Source of the DNA: Neopusillimonas maritima
GTDB lineage: Bacteria > Pseudomonadota > Gammaproteobacteria > Burkholderiales > Burkholderiaceae_B
Length of the DNA: 64,000 bases
Direction of reading: 5' to 3'
NCBI RefSeq assembly: GCF_003576595.1
Contig: NZ_NQOU01000006.1
Location: 1-64,000 of the forward strand
The notes under the pieces: model-generated
Database searches by the model: none
Told to the model about the DNA's origin: nothing
Seen by the model: only the letters and a program-made list of their open reading frames with translations
Translations under genes and position numbers: made by a program
Part shown: one piece after another, positions 1-10,433 of the stretch
How the letters are laid out: each line of letters opens with the position of its first letter
Position numbering within the stretch: position 1 is the stretch's first letter

Positions 1-51
1 GCGCCGATGATAGTGGATGTACATCTGTGAAAGTAGGTCATCGTCAGGCTC
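1..51 (+). rRNA. rrf: 5S rRNA, 3' end (partial)
   Basis: The first 50 or so bases match the conserved 3' part of bacterial 5S rRNA: GCGCCGATGATAGTGGAT, then a GTGAAAGTAGGTCATCGTC segment and the terminal CAGGCT. The 5' part lies outside the window. A strong terminator follows at once, so this is the end of an rRNA operon read rightward. The exact 3' end is uncertain by one or two bases. Confidence 0.9.
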
Positions 52-58
52 TTATACC

Positions 59-95
59 AAAACGCCCCAACATCAAACATGTTGGGGCGTTTTAC
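59..95 (+). terminator. Intrinsic terminator of the rRNA operon
   Basis: A perfect 15-base-pair stem (AAAACGCCCCAACAT at 59-73 with ATGTTGGGGCGTTTT at 79-93) encloses a 5-base loop. The T run is at the end of the stem. It sits 8 bases after the 5S end. Because the stem is symmetrical, with A and T runs on its two sides, it could also stop leftward transcription of the gene that ends at 120. Confidence 0.93.
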
Positions 96-119
96 TTTGT
101 AAGAACGAAAAAACAATAA

Positions 120-1112
120 TTAAGCTAGAGAATAAATCATTTCCGAGCTGTATTTTACGAATTGCGCAAACGTGGGTGTAATAGTGGATTCGGCGCCAGA
201 CCAATTGGTAATGAAGCAGAAATTGACAGTGCGTGTTCCGGGAATAACCATTTGGCCTGCAATGGTAAAGCAGTTGAAATCGTTCCAGACAATACTTCCC
301 CCCTTGCCATAACCCATAATGCCGTCGGGCATTAAGGAGGGAATGGCATTGGCCATGGCCGATATACGTTTGAACTCTTTCAAGGTGCTTTCATCTTTAA
401 ACAGCTTGCCGGAAAGAACGTAGTCGTACCACGCGCGCATTTCCTCCGCGGTGCTCATCATGGTTTGATCGGGATTAATAGGATCGCGAATGGGGCCGAA
501 TGACTCGCCTTTTTCCATGGCTTGCATGCCGTCCCAGCCCAAATCTTTGCCAGAAGGGGCGCCGTTCAGATATGAAAATAAAACACGGGTGGAGTCGGGT
601 ATTTGGGTGTGATGCAATCCCAGCTTTTTTATTAGTTCCCGCACCCGTGCCGGGCCAACTTGCTTGATGGCCATATCGGTCGACGTATTGTCACTGTGGG
701 CGATCATCATTTCGAGCACGTTACGCGCGGGGATGGTGCCCTGCACGTCGACCAGTACATCGCCTCCGGGAGACCAGACTGCTGGGCCAACTTGAAGCCG
801 CTCATTTTCGTCGAGTTTTCCAGTTTCCACATCCAGCAGATACTGTCCCAAAATATATGTTTTAACTGCGCTACCCACGAATAACGGCTTGGTGCCCAGA
901 TGATCGAATCTGTAGGTGCTGTCGGGGTCATGAACGGTGAGACTAACCGATGACTGTCCAGGGTTAATTTGTGCAAAACTTTCCAGGGCCTGGCGAAATT
1001 TATCATTGTTTTTTGGATTGCTTGTTGTATGTGCTTTGGCCGTCGTGGCGTGAAGAACAACCGGAGCTGACAGACTGCCTGCCAGAACTTTTAATGCGCT
1101 TCTGCGTTTCAT
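120..1112 (-). CDS. Tat-exported serine hydrolase of the class A beta-lactamase fold
   Basis: This 330-residue protein starts with a twin-arginine signal (RRSALKVLAG, residues 3-12) and a hydrophobic stretch ending near AKA, so export to the periplasm by Tat is likely. Active-site motifs of serine beta-lactamases are visible in order: S81-A-V-K84 (SxxK), S140-D-N142, and K270-G-G in place of KTG. The omega-loop motif ExxLN appears as FSYLN (179-183), so the Glu that activates water in true class A enzymes seems to be missing. Hydrolysis of beta-lactams is therefore uncertain, and another amide or ester substrate is possible. It is a monocistronic leftward gene between the rRNA operon and maf. 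Confidence 0.85.
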   Translation of the reverse strand: MKRRSALKVLAGSLSAPVVLHATTAKAHTTSNPKNNDKFRQALESFAQINPGQSSVSLTVHDPDSTYRFDHLGTKPLFVGSAVKTYILGQYLLDVETGKLDENERLQVGPAVWSPGGDVLVDVQGTIPARNVLEMMIAHSDNTSTDMAIKQVGPARVRELIKKLGLHHTQIPDSTRVLFSYLNGAPSGKDLGWDGMQAMEKGESFGPIRDPINPDQTMMSTAEEMRAWYDYVLSGKLFKDESTLKEFKRISAMANAIPSLMPDGIMGYGKGGSIVWNDFNCFTIAGQMVIPGTRTVNFCFITNWSGAESTITPTFAQFVKYSSEMIYSLA

Positions 1113-1151
1113 AAAGGTCTCCTCTGAAAAGGTTAAGTGCTGCGTATACGC

Positions 1152-1757
1152 TTAAACGGCTTGTGATTCGTTCATTTTTTTCAGGAGTTGTCCGGTTTCG
1201 TAAATGGGTAAACCGACAACACCACTGTAGCTGCCGCTGATATGTTCTATGAACCACGACGCTTTACCCTGTATGCCATATGCACCGGCTTTGCCCCATG
1301 GTTCGTTGGTTCTGCAGTATGTTTCTATATCTTGCCGATCAAGATGAGCAAACCTCACGGCAGTAGTACTTAGAATATCGATGCGTTGTTCGTTGAACGC
1401 CAGCGTGACGGCGGTATAAACCTGATGGGTATGGCCGGAAAGTTGCGTGAGCATGCTTTTGGCTTCTTCGTATGTGCCCGGCTTACCCAGAATAATGTCA
1501 TCCAGCGCAACCGTGGTGTCTGCAGTTAGAATGGGTAAGACAGGTAAAGATTGATGTTTTATCCAGGCTAGAGCGCGATCTGATTTTTCTGATGCCGTAC
1601 GCATGACGTAATGCTTCGGGGATTCTCCTGCAAGACGCGGTTCGTCTTCGCCGGGCGGTGGCGGGACAATGAGGACACGGTGCTGTATACCCATTTGATT
1701 GAGTATTTCATGTCTCCTGGGGCTGGCCGAAGCAAGATAAATTTCACGTTCAGGCAT
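1152..1757 (-). CDS. maf: Maf family nucleoside triphosphate pyrophosphatase
   Basis: The 201-residue protein begins MPEREIYLASASPRR, the phosphate-binding Maf N-terminus. It also has the ADTTVALD segment with the catalytic Asp, and a C-terminal KAGAYGIQGKAS block typical of the YhdE-like dTTP/UTP pyrophosphatase branch. Such enzymes hydrolyse non-canonical or excess nucleotides and are linked to division arrest. The ATG at 1757 was chosen because a longer in-frame start would run into pyk; with this start only one base separates the two genes. Expression is probably coupled to pyk. Confidence 0.92.
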   Translation of the reverse strand: MPEREIYLASASPRRHEILNQMGIQHRVLIVPPPPGEDEPRLAGESPKHYVMRTASEKSDRALAWIKHQSLPVLPILTADTTVALDDIILGKPGTYEEAKSMLTQLSGHTHQVYTAVTLAFNEQRIDILSTTAVRFAHLDRQDIETYCRTNEPWGKAGAYGIQGKASWFIEHISGSYSGVVGLPIYETGQLLKKMNESQAV

Positions 1758-1758
1758 A

Positions 1759-3195
1759 TTATTCGGCGCATACAACGCGCAGTGTATTGGTTCCGCCGTC
1801 TTGATTCGTGTCGCCGCGGGTGATAATGGCCCATTCACCTTTATTCAACTGCCCGCTTTCAACCAACGCTTCAACAGCAGACGCGCTGACTTGTTCGCGA
1901 TCCATGCTGCGCGTGTCGAAAGGTAGGGCGTATACGCCCCTGAACAGGGCAACGCGACGTTCTGTAGCAGGGTGCGATGTGTAACAGTAAATCGGTACGC
2001 CGGACCGAATGCGCGACATAATCAAAGGGGTATGACCACTTTCGGTGAGGCTTACAATGGCTTTAATCCCGTGAAAATGGTTGGCCGCATACATGGCCGA
2101 TAATGCAATGGTTTCATCACAGCGAGTAAACGTCTCACCCAGCCGATGTTGGGATTTCGTTGTGCCGGGCTCTTGTTCAGCACCCAGGCAGACACGTGCC
2201 ATGGCTTTCACGGCCTCAACCGGATAGCGTCCCGAGGCTGATTCCGCCGACAGCATGACAGCATCGGTGTAGTCGAGTACGGCATTGGCTACATCGGATA
2301 CCTCCGCACGCGTGGGTAATGGGCTGCTTACCATTGACTCCATCATTTGCGTGGCGGTAATAACAAGTTTGTTGTAAGTGCGGGCGTGCAGAATAATCCT
2401 TTTCTGTATGCCCGCAAGACGGGCATCGCCCACTTCAACCCCCAGGTCGCCACGGGCCACCATAACACCGTCGCTGGCCATGATCAGTTCATCTAGTGCG
2501 TTGTCGTCGATCACCGCTTCAGCGCGTTCAATTTTTGCGATAATCCAGGCCTTACTGCCCGCCGCTTCCAGTAAATGCCGCGCCTCCTCAATATCGCTGC
2601 CCTGACGTGGAAACGATACGGCGACATAATCAAGCTCAAGCTCGGCAATAGTTTGAATATCGGCTTTGTCTTTGTCGGTAAGGCTGGGCGCCGAGATTCC
2701 GCCGCCCCGGCGATTAATGCCCTTATTGTTGGACAGCGGCCCGCCTTGAGTTACCGTAGTGTGTACGGCGTGGTCGTCGACTTGATTCACCTCAAGGACA
2801 ACGCGGCCGTCGTCCAGCAGAAGTTCGTCACCAGGCTTGCAATCGTGAATCAGTGTGGGATAGTCGATACCGACAATTTTTTCATTGCCGTCCTCGAGCG
2901 GATGTTTGTTCGATAGGGTAAACGGCTGGCCGGCAACCAGTTCAATCTGCCCGTTGCTGAAGCGCGCAATACGAATTTTGGGGCCTTGAAGGTCACCCAT
3001 GATTGCGACACATTTTTTATGTTGGGCCGCAAGGGCCCGAACGGTTTGCGCCCGTTCACGATGGTCGTCGGCGGTGCCGTGGGAAAAATTCAGCCGGGCT
3101 ACGTCCATACCCGCCAAAATCAGTTTTTCAATGACTTCCGGGCTTGAGCTTGCAGGCCCCAGGGTGGCGACAATTTTCGTGCGGCGTTTTTGCAT
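1759..3195 (-). CDS. pyk: Pyruvate kinase
   Basis: This 478-residue glycolytic enzyme converts phosphoenolpyruvate and ADP to pyruvate and ATP. Visible motifs are KIVATLGPAS at the N-terminus, MDVARLNFSHG, the metal-binding VMVARGDLGVEV, ATQMMESM, and MLSAESASGRYP. Length and the C-terminal allosteric domain match the AMP- or sugar-phosphate-regulated bacterial forms. It lies between maf and rlmH on the leftward strand. In the related gene order I know, maf and rlmH are adjacent, so pyk looks like an insertion into that block (inference). Confidence 0.96.
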   Translation of the reverse strand: MQKRRTKIVATLGPASSSPEVIEKLILAGMDVARLNFSHGTADDHRERAQTVRALAAQHKKCVAIMGDLQGPKIRIARFSNGQIELVAGQPFTLSNKHPLEDGNEKIVGIDYPTLIHDCKPGDELLLDDGRVVLEVNQVDDHAVHTTVTQGGPLSNNKGINRRGGGISAPSLTDKDKADIQTIAELELDYVAVSFPRQGSDIEEARHLLEAAGSKAWIIAKIERAEAVIDDNALDELIMASDGVMVARGDLGVEVGDARLAGIQKRIILHARTYNKLVITATQMMESMVSSPLPTRAEVSDVANAVLDYTDAVMLSAESASGRYPVEAVKAMARVCLGAEQEPGTTKSQHRLGETFTRCDETIALSAMYAANHFHGIKAIVSLTESGHTPLIMSRIRSGVPIYCYTSHPATERRVALFRGVYALPFDTRSMDREQVSASAVEALVESGQLNKGEWAIITRGDTNQDGGTNTLRVVCAE

Positions 3196-3224
3196 GAAGA
3201 CAACCCCATAATGACTGATGTAAA

Positions 3225-3695
3225 TCAGGCCCGGTGATACGGGTGGTTGGTGTTGATGGCCCAGGCGCGATACAGTTGCTCGGCCAACACTACCCTGACC
3301 ATCGGGTGTGGCAACGTTAAAGAAGAGAGCCGCATAAGACTATCACAACGTTGTTTCAACTTCGGGTTCAGACCGTCGGGACCGCCGATAAGAAAAGCGA
3401 CATCACGGCCGCTGCCGCGCCATTTTTCGAGTTCGACAGCAAGTTTGGCGGTTGTGATATCGCGCCCGTGCTCATCCAGTGCAATAGATAGTGCGTTAGT
3501 TGGCAGGGCGGCTTGAATACGGTCGGCTTCGGCTTGCATTAGTTGTGCCGGAGATTTTCCGCTCGTGCGCGACTCGGGTTTAATTTCTTTTAGCTCTAAA
3601 CTGCAGTCGGGAGGAAGTCGCTTCGCGTAGTCATGCCAAGCATCGGTAACCCATTGTGGCATGCGTGTACCTACCGCAATCACCCAAAGCCTCAT
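3225..3695 (-). CDS. rlmH: 23S rRNA pseudouridine-1915 N3-methyltransferase RlmH
   Basis: The 156-residue SPOUT methyltransferase (YbeA family) acts on the 70S ribosome at the intersubunit helix 69. The trefoil-knot SAM site is seen in the [10 protein letters not shown] segment and in the C-terminal [18 protein letters not shown] signature, followed by YHRA at the end. Length is normal for the family. Its ATG overlaps the stop of rsfS by four bases (ATGA), a sign of translational coupling in the leftward nadD-rsfS-rlmH group. Confidence 0.96.
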   Translation of the reverse strand: MRLWVIAVGTRMPQWVTDAWHDYAKRLPPDCSLELKEIKPESRTSGKSPAQLMQAEADRIQAALPTNALSIALDEHGRDITTAKLAVELEKWRGSGRDVAFLIGGPDGLNPKLKQRCDSLMRLSSLTLPHPMVRVVLAEQLYRAWAINTNHPYHRA

Positions 3696-4090
3696 GTGTC
3701 AGGCAACTCATCGTCGTACACCGGGGTGCCGACCGGTGTGGATTGTGGCAGAAGTTTCACCCGCACGGGTTTGCCACCCCAAATTTCTTCCAGGTTATAG
3801 TAGCGTCGAATTTCCGGCTGCATGCAATGAACGACAATATCCCCTATGTCGAGCAGAACCCATTCTCCGGTGTCCTGCCCCTCATAGGCAACAATGGGAA
3901 TTTTGTGCTCACGAGCCGCGTCGGCCACGCTGGCAGCCAAGGCGCGGGTTTGGCGGTTTGAGGTACCGGTTGCCAGTACTACGCGATCAAACATCGTGGT
4001 GATTTCTGTGGTGTTGAAGACTTTAATGTCTTGGGCCTTGACGTCTTCAAGGGCGTCAATGACAAGGCGTTGCAATTTCTGAATGTTCAT
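3692..4090 (-). CDS. rsfS: Ribosomal silencing factor RsfS
   Basis: This RsfS/Iojap protein of 132 residues binds ribosomal protein uL14 and blocks subunit joining in slow growth. Key blocks are [35 protein letters not shown], and the tail [11 protein letters not shown]. The internal ATG at 4090 (MNIQKLQ) was chosen over one 9 codons upstream because it matches the family N-terminus. The stop overlaps rlmH by four bases and nadD lies 35 bases upstream, a conserved arrangement. Confidence 0.95.
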   Translation of the reverse strand: MNIQKLQRLVIDALEDVKAQDIKVFNTTEITTMFDRVVLATGTSNRQTRALAASVADAAREHKIPIVAYEGQDTGEWVLLDIGDIVVHCMQPEIRRYYNLEEIWGGKPVRVKLLPQSTPVGTPVYDDELPDT

Positions 4091-4125
4091 GTAAAAAGGA
4101 TCAGGATGCCCGCGCACGAATGCGG

Positions 4126-4722
4126 TTAGGCTTGGTAAAGGTGATGTTCCCGGATGTAGGCGAGAACGTTCTGGTCAAGCATGTCGTTAACCGATTGTCC
4201 GCCTGCAAGCAGATCACGAATTTCGGTTGCGGCAATAGGCATAGGTTCAAAAGGAAGCGAGATAAGCGGTTTTTTTAGCGTTTCAAGCATCTTGATCAGC
4301 GGCTCGGGAGGAACAGGCTCTGTTCCCGGACGATTGGCGACAACCAGATGGACGTACGCGAGAATATCTTCCCATCGATGCCAGGTACAAAAGTTCTGTA
4401 ATTGGTCGGTTCCCAGGATCCAAAAATATTGGGCGGTTTTGGGCAAGCCTTCCAACGTATCGATTGTGTAGGTTTTGCCGCCGCGATCGACCTCAACCGT
4501 ATTCAAGTTCAGGAACGGATACGATGCAATGGCCAGATCCAGCATTTTCATGCGGTGTCGGCGGCTTGCTTTCAAGGCTGGGCGTTGCCAGGGGTCGGCG
4601 GCGGGAATCAGTTGCACTTCGTCGAGCGCAAGATGCTTTCTGGCTGTTTCGGCCAGTGCAATGTGGGCGCGGTGTACAGGGTCAAAGCTACCGCCGAGAA
4701 GTCCGATTTTTTTTAAATCCAT
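4126..4722 (-). CDS. nadD: Nicotinate-nucleotide adenylyltransferase
   Basis: The 198-residue enzyme adenylates nicotinic acid mononucleotide in NAD synthesis. The nucleotidyltransferase signature [11 protein letters not shown] stands at residues 10-20 and the second motif region ([15 protein letters not shown]) near the C-terminus. The start at 4722 ([11 protein letters not shown]) fits the family; the longer frame upstream only reads through hemF. The first bases overlap the end of hemF by 10 bases, so the two are probably co-translated. Confidence 0.94.
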   Translation of the reverse strand: MDLKKIGLLGGSFDPVHRAHIALAETARKHLALDEVQLIPAADPWQRPALKASRRHRMKMLDLAIASYPFLNLNTVEVDRGGKTYTIDTLEGLPKTAQYFWILGTDQLQNFCTWHRWEDILAYVHLVVANRPGTEPVPPEPLIKMLETLKKPLISLPFEPMPIAATEIRDLLAGGQSVNDMLDQNVLAYIREHHLYQA

Positions 4723-5621
4723 TCGCGTGGTGTTAAAAATTCTGCCAGTTTCGCTTCCGGAGTGCCGGGCTCGGGAGACCAGTTGTATCGCCATGTAGCC
4801 AACGGGGGCATCGATAGCAAAATAGATTCGGTCCTTCCCCCCGACTGTAAACCAAATAGGGTGCCGCGGTCGAATACCAGGTTAAATTCAACGTAACGAC
4901 CGCGTCGATAAGCTTGAAAATCGCGTTCGTGTTCGCCGTACTCCATGTGTCGTCGTTTTTCGACAATGGGCATATAAGCATCCAGAAAGCAGTTTCCGAC
5001 AGATTGAACGAGGGCAAAACTGTTTTCGAATCCATTTTCGCTCAGATCGTCGAAGAAAATACCGCCAATCCCGCGAGTTTCCTTTCGATGCTTCAGATAA
5101 AAATATTGGTCGCACCAGGTTTTGTAAGCGGGATATTTGTCGGGGCCGAAAGGCGCCAGCGCATTCGCGCAGATCTGATGAAAATGCCTGGCGTCTTCTT
5201 CAAAAGGGTAGTAGGGGGTGAGGTCGAGTCCGCCGCCGAACCAGAAAATGTCATCTTCGTTGCTGTTATCGGGTGCGCGCGCCACGAATACGCGCACGTT
5301 CATATGGGTAGTGGGGATATAGGGATTGCGTGGGTGCAATACCAGTGAAACACCCATGGCCTCCCAGGCACGCCCAGCCAGTTCGGGACGATGAGCGCTG
5401 GCCGACGGGGGCAAGGTTTTACCTTGCACATGACTGAACAATACCCCTGCGCGTTCCAGTAACTTGCCGTTCTCAACCAGCCGGGAGATGCCGCCGCCGC
5501 CTTCTTCACGCTTCCAATGGTCGGTTTGGAAAGTATCGCCGCCGGCGTCTTCCAGGCGCTTCACAATGCGTGATTGCAGGTCGAGAAAATAATTGTAAGC
5601 GGAGGAAATAGGTACAGCCAT
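4713..5621 (-). CDS. hemF: Oxygen-dependent coproporphyrinogen III oxidase
   Basis: This 302-residue enzyme makes protoporphyrinogen IX from coproporphyrinogen III using O2, in haem synthesis. Family blocks are visible: [56 protein letters not shown], and the C-terminal [19 protein letters not shown]. The start at 5621 ([11 protein letters not shown]) is chosen because upstream in-frame codons overlap purD and do not resemble HemF. It overlaps nadD and lies 25 bases from purD. Its use implies growth with oxygen. Confidence 0.96.
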   Translation of the reverse strand: MAVPISSAYNYFLDLQSRIVKRLEDAGGDTFQTDHWKREEGGGGISRLVENGKLLERAGVLFSHVQGKTLPPSASAHRPELAGRAWEAMGVSLVLHPRNPYIPTTHMNVRVFVARAPDNSNEDDIFWFGGGLDLTPYYPFEEDARHFHQICANALAPFGPDKYPAYKTWCDQYFYLKHRKETRGIGGIFFDDLSENGFENSFALVQSVGNCFLDAYMPIVEKRRHMEYGEHERDFQAYRRGRYVEFNLVFDRGTLFGLQSGGRTESILLSMPPLATWRYNWSPEPGTPEAKLAEFLTPREWI

Positions 5622-5646
5622 GTTGGATCCTGGTAACGTGTGGCGC

Positions 5647-6936
5647 TTACTGAGTATCGGTTGGCAGGGCGCGCCATCCGATATCAGTACGATACTGGCA
5701 GCCATCGAAATGGGTCTGCCGCACGGCCTGGTACGCGGCATCTTGCGCACGCTTAACGGATTCACCTAAAGCCGTGACGCACAATACGCGCCCACCCGCG
5801 GTTTTCAGCACACCCTCTTCCAGTTTGGTGCCTGCATGAAACACAACACATTCGTCGGTGTTTTCGGGTATGTCGGTAATGACGTCTCCTGTGCGGGGCG
5901 TTGCGGGGTAGTTGTGTGCGGCCATGACGACGCCCAGTGCTGTACGCCGGTCCCACTCCAGTTCAGCTTGTTCCAGCGTGCCGTTAACCGCATGCTCGAA
6001 TACACTGGCCAGATCACTTTTTACCCTCATCATGATAGGTTGGGTTTCCGGGTCACCCATGCGGCAATTAAATTCCAGTACCTTAATGGTGCGATCATTG
6101 TCGGCTCCCGGGCCAATCATGAGGCCGGCATAAAGGAAGCCGGAGTAGGGTATGCCGTCTTTGGCCATGCCTTGCAGTGTGGGCTGAATAACTTCCCGCA
6201 TGATCCGATTATGCAGGGCGGGGGTAATGATGGGCGCGGCGGAGTAGGCTCCCATGCCTCCGGTGTTTGGTCCTTTGTCGTGGTCTTTCAGGCGTTTGTG
6301 ATCCTGGCTGGTTGCCATAGCCAGTACTTGCTGGTCGTCGCACATCACAATAAAGCTGGCTTCTTCACCTTCCAGGCATTCTTCGATAACAACACGGGCG
6401 CCGGCAGCACCGAATGTTCCATCGCCCAGCATTTGTTCGACGGCATCCAGCGCCTCGTTTTCGCTTGTGGCGACCACTACGCCTTTCCCTGCGGCCAAGC
6501 CGTCTGCTTTAACAACAATAGGCGCCCCTTGAGTTTTTATATACGTCTTGGCGGCCTCTGGGTCGGTGAAGGTTTGATAGGCTGCGGTGGGGATGTTGTG
6601 TCTGATCATGAATGCTTTTGCATAGTCTTTCGAGCTTTCAAGCTGAGCGGCCTGGCGGGTTGGGCCAAAAATTTTCAGCCCGGCTTTTCGAAAAGCGTCG
6701 ACAATTCCGTCGGCGAGCGGCGCTTCCGGGCCCACCACCGTGTAGGCAATATTCTCTTTGCGAGCAAATTCAATAAGCGAGTCAACGTTGGTGTAGGGAA
6801 GGTTTTCAAGAAGCTCTGTCGTGGCGGTCCCGCCGTTTCCGGGAGCGACGAAAACTCGTTGTACACGAGGTGATTTTGACAAGCGCCAGGCGATCGCGTG
6901 TTCGCGGCCACCGCTACCAATAACAAGAAGTTTCAT
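5647..6936 (-). CDS. purD: Phosphoribosylamine--glycine ligase
   Basis: The 429-residue ATP-grasp enzyme joins glycine to 5-phosphoribosylamine in the second step of purine synthesis. It starts [19 protein letters not shown], and carries [35 protein letters not shown], and the metal-binding [13 protein letters not shown]. Length is standard. It is followed by hemF and preceded, after a 51-base gap, by yebC, all leftward. Confidence 0.97.
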   Translation of the reverse strand: MKLLVIGSGGREHAIAWRLSKSPRVQRVFVAPGNGGTATTELLENLPYTNVDSLIEFARKENIAYTVVGPEAPLADGIVDAFRKAGLKIFGPTRQAAQLESSKDYAKAFMIRHNIPTAAYQTFTDPEAAKTYIKTQGAPIVVKADGLAAGKGVVVATSENEALDAVEQMLGDGTFGAAGARVVIEECLEGEEASFIVMCDDQQVLAMATSQDHKRLKDHDKGPNTGGMGAYSAAPIITPALHNRIMREVIQPTLQGMAKDGIPYSGFLYAGLMIGPGADNDRTIKVLEFNCRMGDPETQPIMMRVKSDLASVFEHAVNGTLEQAELEWDRRTALGVVMAAHNYPATPRTGDVITDIPENTDECVVFHAGTKLEEGVLKTAGGRVLCVTALGESVKRAQDAAYQAVRQTHFDGCQYRTDIGWRALPTDTQ

Positions 6937-6987
6937 AACAAGGAGTCGAAAGTGAGTAAGCGGTAATAGGGGGAACAGCCTGTTGCA

Positions 6988-7722
6988 TCAAGCGCTTGTT
7001 TCGTTGAACACAGCAGTGGTATAGACCTGCTGAACGTCATCCAGGCTTTCCAGGACGTCGATCATTTTTTGCATTTTTTCAGCATCGTCGCCTGTTAGCT
7101 CAACTTCGTTCAGTGGCTTCATAATAATTTCCTGCCATTCAGGCTCAAGACCGGCATCGTGAAACGCGTTCTTTACGGCGGCGTAATCACTGGGCTCGCA
7201 AATGACTTCGATCATGCCGTCGGCATCGGTTTCGATGTCTTCCGCGCCCGCTTCCAGCCCGATTTCCATGACTTTTTCTTCAGAAGTGCCGGGAGCAAAC
7301 AGGAATTGTCCGCAATGTTTGAACATGAAGGTAACCGAGCCGTCCTGGCCCAAATTACCACCATGCTTTGATAGAGCATGGCGCACTTCTGCGACGGTAC
7401 GCATGCGGTTATCGGTCATGCAGTCGACAATGACGGCGGCACCGTTTACCCCATAGCCTTCATAACGAATTTCTTCGTAGTTGGAGTCATCGCCCCCTCC
7501 TGCGCCTCGGGTGATGGCGCGCTGAATATTGTCTTTAGGCATGTTGGCGGCCGTGGCCTTGTCCCATGCAAGACGTAAACGCGGGTTGCTGTCGGGGTCG
7601 GCACCGCCCATTCTTGCGGCAACGGTGATTTCACGAATGATTTTGGTCCAGATTTTGCCCCGTTTGGCGTCTTGACGACCTTTCCGGTGCTGAATATTTG
7701 CCCATTTACTGTGTCCGGCCAT
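6988..7722 (-). CDS. yebC: YebC/PmpR family transcription or translation regulator
   Basis: The 244-residue protein begins [18 protein letters not shown], the hallmark of the YebC/TACO1 family, and includes [21 protein letters not shown]. Members bind DNA as regulators or help ribosomes through proline-rich stretches. The start at 7722 is set by that N-terminus; 21 upstream in-frame codons are not family-like. It is the likely first gene of the leftward purD-hemF-nadD group and faces away from the ATPase gene at 7855. Confidence 0.95.
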   Translation of the reverse strand: MAGHSKWANIQHRKGRQDAKRGKIWTKIIREITVAARMGGADPDSNPRLRLAWDKATAANMPKDNIQRAITRGAGGGDDSNYEEIRYEGYGVNGAAVIVDCMTDNRMRTVAEVRHALSKHGGNLGQDGSVTFMFKHCGQFLFAPGTSEEKVMEIGLEAGAEDIETDADGMIEVICEPSDYAAVKNAFHDAGLEPEWQEIIMKPLNEVELTGDDAEKMQKMIDVLESLDDVQQVYTTAVFNETSA

Positions 7723-7854
7723 ATGCGTGATCTGTTTTCTATATAAAGTAAAGGTTGTAATTTTAACGCGTGCAGACAGGTACACCGAGATTAAACCTGC
7801 GCAACGCTTTAATATTGTGTAAGTTGCTTGATTGTGCTGCTTCCAGGAGCTTTT

Positions 7855-9348
7855 ATGGCCACACCCATTCTTATCGCAAAAAACAACACAACTGAATTGC
7901 GGCTATTGCCCCAAATGGCTAACAGACATGGTTGTATCACAGGAGCGACCGGTACTGGAAAAACGGTGTCGTTACAGGTTTTGGCGCAGGCGTTTTCGCA
8001 AGCCGGCACGCCTGTTTTTGTGGCGGACATCAAAGGCGATTTAAGCGGTATTTCCCAGGCGGCCCAACCCAGCGAAAAGCTGCAAGCCCGATTGGATAAG
8101 CTGGGTCTTCCCACACCCGCCTGGTCTGGGTGCCCGGTGACGTTCTGGGATGTATTCGGCGAGAACGGACACCCTGTTCGCGCGACAGTGTCCGATATGG
8201 GGCCGTTGTTGCTGGCGCGAATGCTGGAGCTGAATGATACACAGGAAGGGGTGTTGAATCTTGTGTTTCGTGTGGCCGACGATGAAGGTCATCTGCTACT
8301 TGACTTGAAAGACTTGCGCGCTATGTTGCAAGACGTTGCCGACCGGGCCAAAACACTTCGTACCCAATATGGCAATGTGTCCTCTGCATCAATAGGTGCC
8401 ATTCAACGCAGTTTGCTGCGTCTGGAGTCACAAGGCGCCGAGCAGTTTTTCGGAGAGCCGATGCTGGATATTCACGATTTGATTCGCACCAATGCCCAGG
8501 GGCAGGGCATGGTGAATATATTGGCGGCTGATCGTTTAATGCAGTCGCCGCGATTGTATGGAGTCTTTCTGTTGTGGCTGTTGGCGGAAATCTATGAAGC
8601 ACTACCTGAGGTCGGTGACCTGGAGCAACCGAAGTTCGTTTTCTTTTTCGATGAAGCGCATTTGTTGTTTAGCGATGCACCCAAAGCGTTGGTAGAGAAG
8701 ATCGAACAAGTGGCGCGGCTAATTCGTTCCAAAGCGGTTGGTGTTTATTTTGTGACGCAAAATCCTTTGGATATTCCCGATACGGTATTAGGGCAGTTGG
8801 GGCATCGTGTGCAACACGCTCTGCGTGCGTACACGCCAAGAGATCAAAAGGCGGTTCGTGCCGCCGCTCAAACCATGCGAGTTAATCCCAATCTGGACAT
8901 TGAGGCGGCGATCACCGAGTTGGGTGTGGGGGAGGCGCTTGTTTCGCTGCTCGACGAAAAAGGGCGCCCGACAATCACGGAAAGAGCCTGGATGGTGGCG
9001 CCGGGTAGCCGGATTGGCCCGGCAACCGTACAGGAGCGTCAGGCAATTCGTAATGCGTCTCTGGTGGGTGGCAAGTATGAACGTGCCGTCGACCGAGAGT
9101 CTGCGTATGAGCGTCTGGCTCAGCGGGCTGAGGCGGAGCCAGGGCAGGTGGCTCAACACGGTACTGAAGCGGCATCGTCTGATGAGGGTGGGGTGATGGG
9201 GGCTGTAAGCGATTTTCTGTTTGGTAGTACAGGGCCTCGGGGCGGACGCCGTGACGGCGTGGTGCAATCGGTTGCCAAAAGTATGGCCCGGCGCGCCGCC
9301 ACCCGCCTGTTAAGAGGCGTGTTGGGTTCATTAACAGGCGGGCGTTGA
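7855..9348 (+). CDS. HerA-like/DUF853 ATPase (YjgR family)
   Basis: This 497-residue protein has a Walker A loop GATGTGKT at residues 30-37 and a Walker B-like [10 protein letters not shown] in the middle. The [31 protein letters not shown] block is typical of the HerA-like helicase C-terminal family (E. coli YjgR). The C-terminus is Gly/Arg-rich. The role in the cell is not established. The ATG at 7855 has AGGAG five bases upstream (CAGGAGCTTTT). It is a single rightward gene between divergent yebC and convergent fbp. Confidence 0.9.
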   Translation: MATPILIAKNNTTELRLLPQMANRHGCITGATGTGKTVSLQVLAQAFSQAGTPVFVADIKGDLSGISQAAQPSEKLQARLDKLGLPTPAWSGCPVTFWDVFGENGHPVRATVSDMGPLLLARMLELNDTQEGVLNLVFRVADDEGHLLLDLKDLRAMLQDVADRAKTLRTQYGNVSSASIGAIQRSLLRLESQGAEQFFGEPMLDIHDLIRTNAQGQGMVNILAADRLMQSPRLYGVFLLWLLAEIYEALPEVGDLEQPKFVFFFDEAHLLFSDAPKALVEKIEQVARLIRSKAVGVYFVTQNPLDIPDTVLGQLGHRVQHALRAYTPRDQKAVRAAAQTMRVNPNLDIEAAITELGVGEALVSLLDEKGRPTITERAWMVAPGSRIGPATVQERQAIRNASLVGGKYERAVDRESAYERLAQRAEAEPGQVAQHGTEAASSDEGGVMGAVSDFLFGSTGPRGGRRDGVVQSVAKSMARRAATRLLRGVLGSLTGGR

Positions 9349-9376
9349 ACGAGCGTTGCCGGGTACTGAGTTTGCC

Positions 9377-10387
9377 TCAGTCTTCTAGGTGATAACGACC
9401 TACGCGTTCGACCTCATTTTTGGACCCAAGGATAACGCCCACACGCTGGTGCAGCCCTTCGGGGTTAATGTCAAGAATACGTGTATCGCCGTCGGTGGCG
9501 GCGCCACCCGCCTGCTCCACCAGGAAACTCATTGGGTTGGCTTCGTACATTAAGCGTAACTTGCCTTTGCGACCCGAAGGGCGGGCATCGCGCGGGTACA
9601 TGAAAATACCACCTCGTGTCATGATGCGGTGGACATCGGCGACCATTGAGGCAATCCAACGCATGTTGTAGTCTTTGCCCAGTGGCCCCGTGCTGCCGGC
9701 CAGACAATCGTTAATGTACAGTTTTACCGGCTCTTCCCAATGCCGCATATTCGACATATTAATGGCGAATTCCGACGTCTCTTCCGGAATAGTCATGTCT
9801 TCATGGGTAAGCACCCATGTTCCCATTTCCCGATCCAGCGTAAAGCCCACGACGCCCGTTCCGACGGTTAGAACCAGCATGCTTTGCGGCCCGTAAACGG
9901 CGTAGCCGGCCGCAACCTGTTTATTGCCGGGCTGAAGAAAGTCGCTTTCCTCTATGTCGCGGCCGGCGGCGTCGGCAGGTGCCTGCAATACCGAGAATAT
10001 TGTTCCAATAGAAACGTTTACGTCGATATTGGAAGAACCATCCAGCGGATCAAAGAGCAAAAGATATTCGCCTTTAGGGTAGCGGTTAGGAATGCGGTGC
10101 AAGGTTTCCATTTCTTCGGAAGCCATGGCTGCCAGATGGCCGCCCCATTCATTCGCTTCCAGCAATATTTCATTCGACAGAACATCGAGTTTCTTTTGTA
10201 CTTCACCCTGCACATTTTCACTGTCAAGACTTCCCAATACCCCGCCTAAAGCGCCTTTACCTACTGCGTGGGCAATGGCTTTGCAAGCCCGGGCAACCGT
10301 TTCAATTAATAAGCGCACTTCGGCCGAGACTGCTTGTTCCATGCGTTGTTGTTCGACCAGGTATTGAGTAAGCGTTTTACGTTTCAT
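9377..10387 (-). CDS. fbp: Fructose-1,6-bisphosphatase class I
   Basis: The 336-residue gluconeogenic enzyme removes the 1-phosphate of fructose 1,6-bisphosphate. The metal-binding sequence [22 protein letters not shown] and the AMP-type enzyme tail ([24 protein letters not shown]) are clear. Length is typical for class I. It lies 46 bases after pepN on the same strand and may share its transcript. Confidence 0.97.
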   Translation of the reverse strand: MKRKTLTQYLVEQQRMEQAVSAEVRLLIETVARACKAIAHAVGKGALGGVLGSLDSENVQGEVQKKLDVLSNEILLEANEWGGHLAAMASEEMETLHRIPNRYPKGEYLLLFDPLDGSSNIDVNVSIGTIFSVLQAPADAAGRDIEESDFLQPGNKQVAAGYAVYGPQSMLVLTVGTGVVGFTLDREMGTWVLTHEDMTIPEETSEFAINMSNMRHWEEPVKLYINDCLAGSTGPLGKDYNMRWIASMVADVHRIMTRGGIFMYPRDARPSGRKGKLRLMYEANPMSFLVEQAGGAATDGDTRILDINPEGLHQRVGVILGSKNEVERVGRYHLED

Positions 10388-10433
10388 CTTTTAGGGCTCC
10401 TGCCTTTGGGTGGGGCAATGGGAAAATAGGGAA

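Noticed and set aside
5836-6873. Long open frame on the plus strand opposite purD
   Set aside because: It is the antisense of a clear purD, shows no family motif, and its composition is that expected of a complementary frame.
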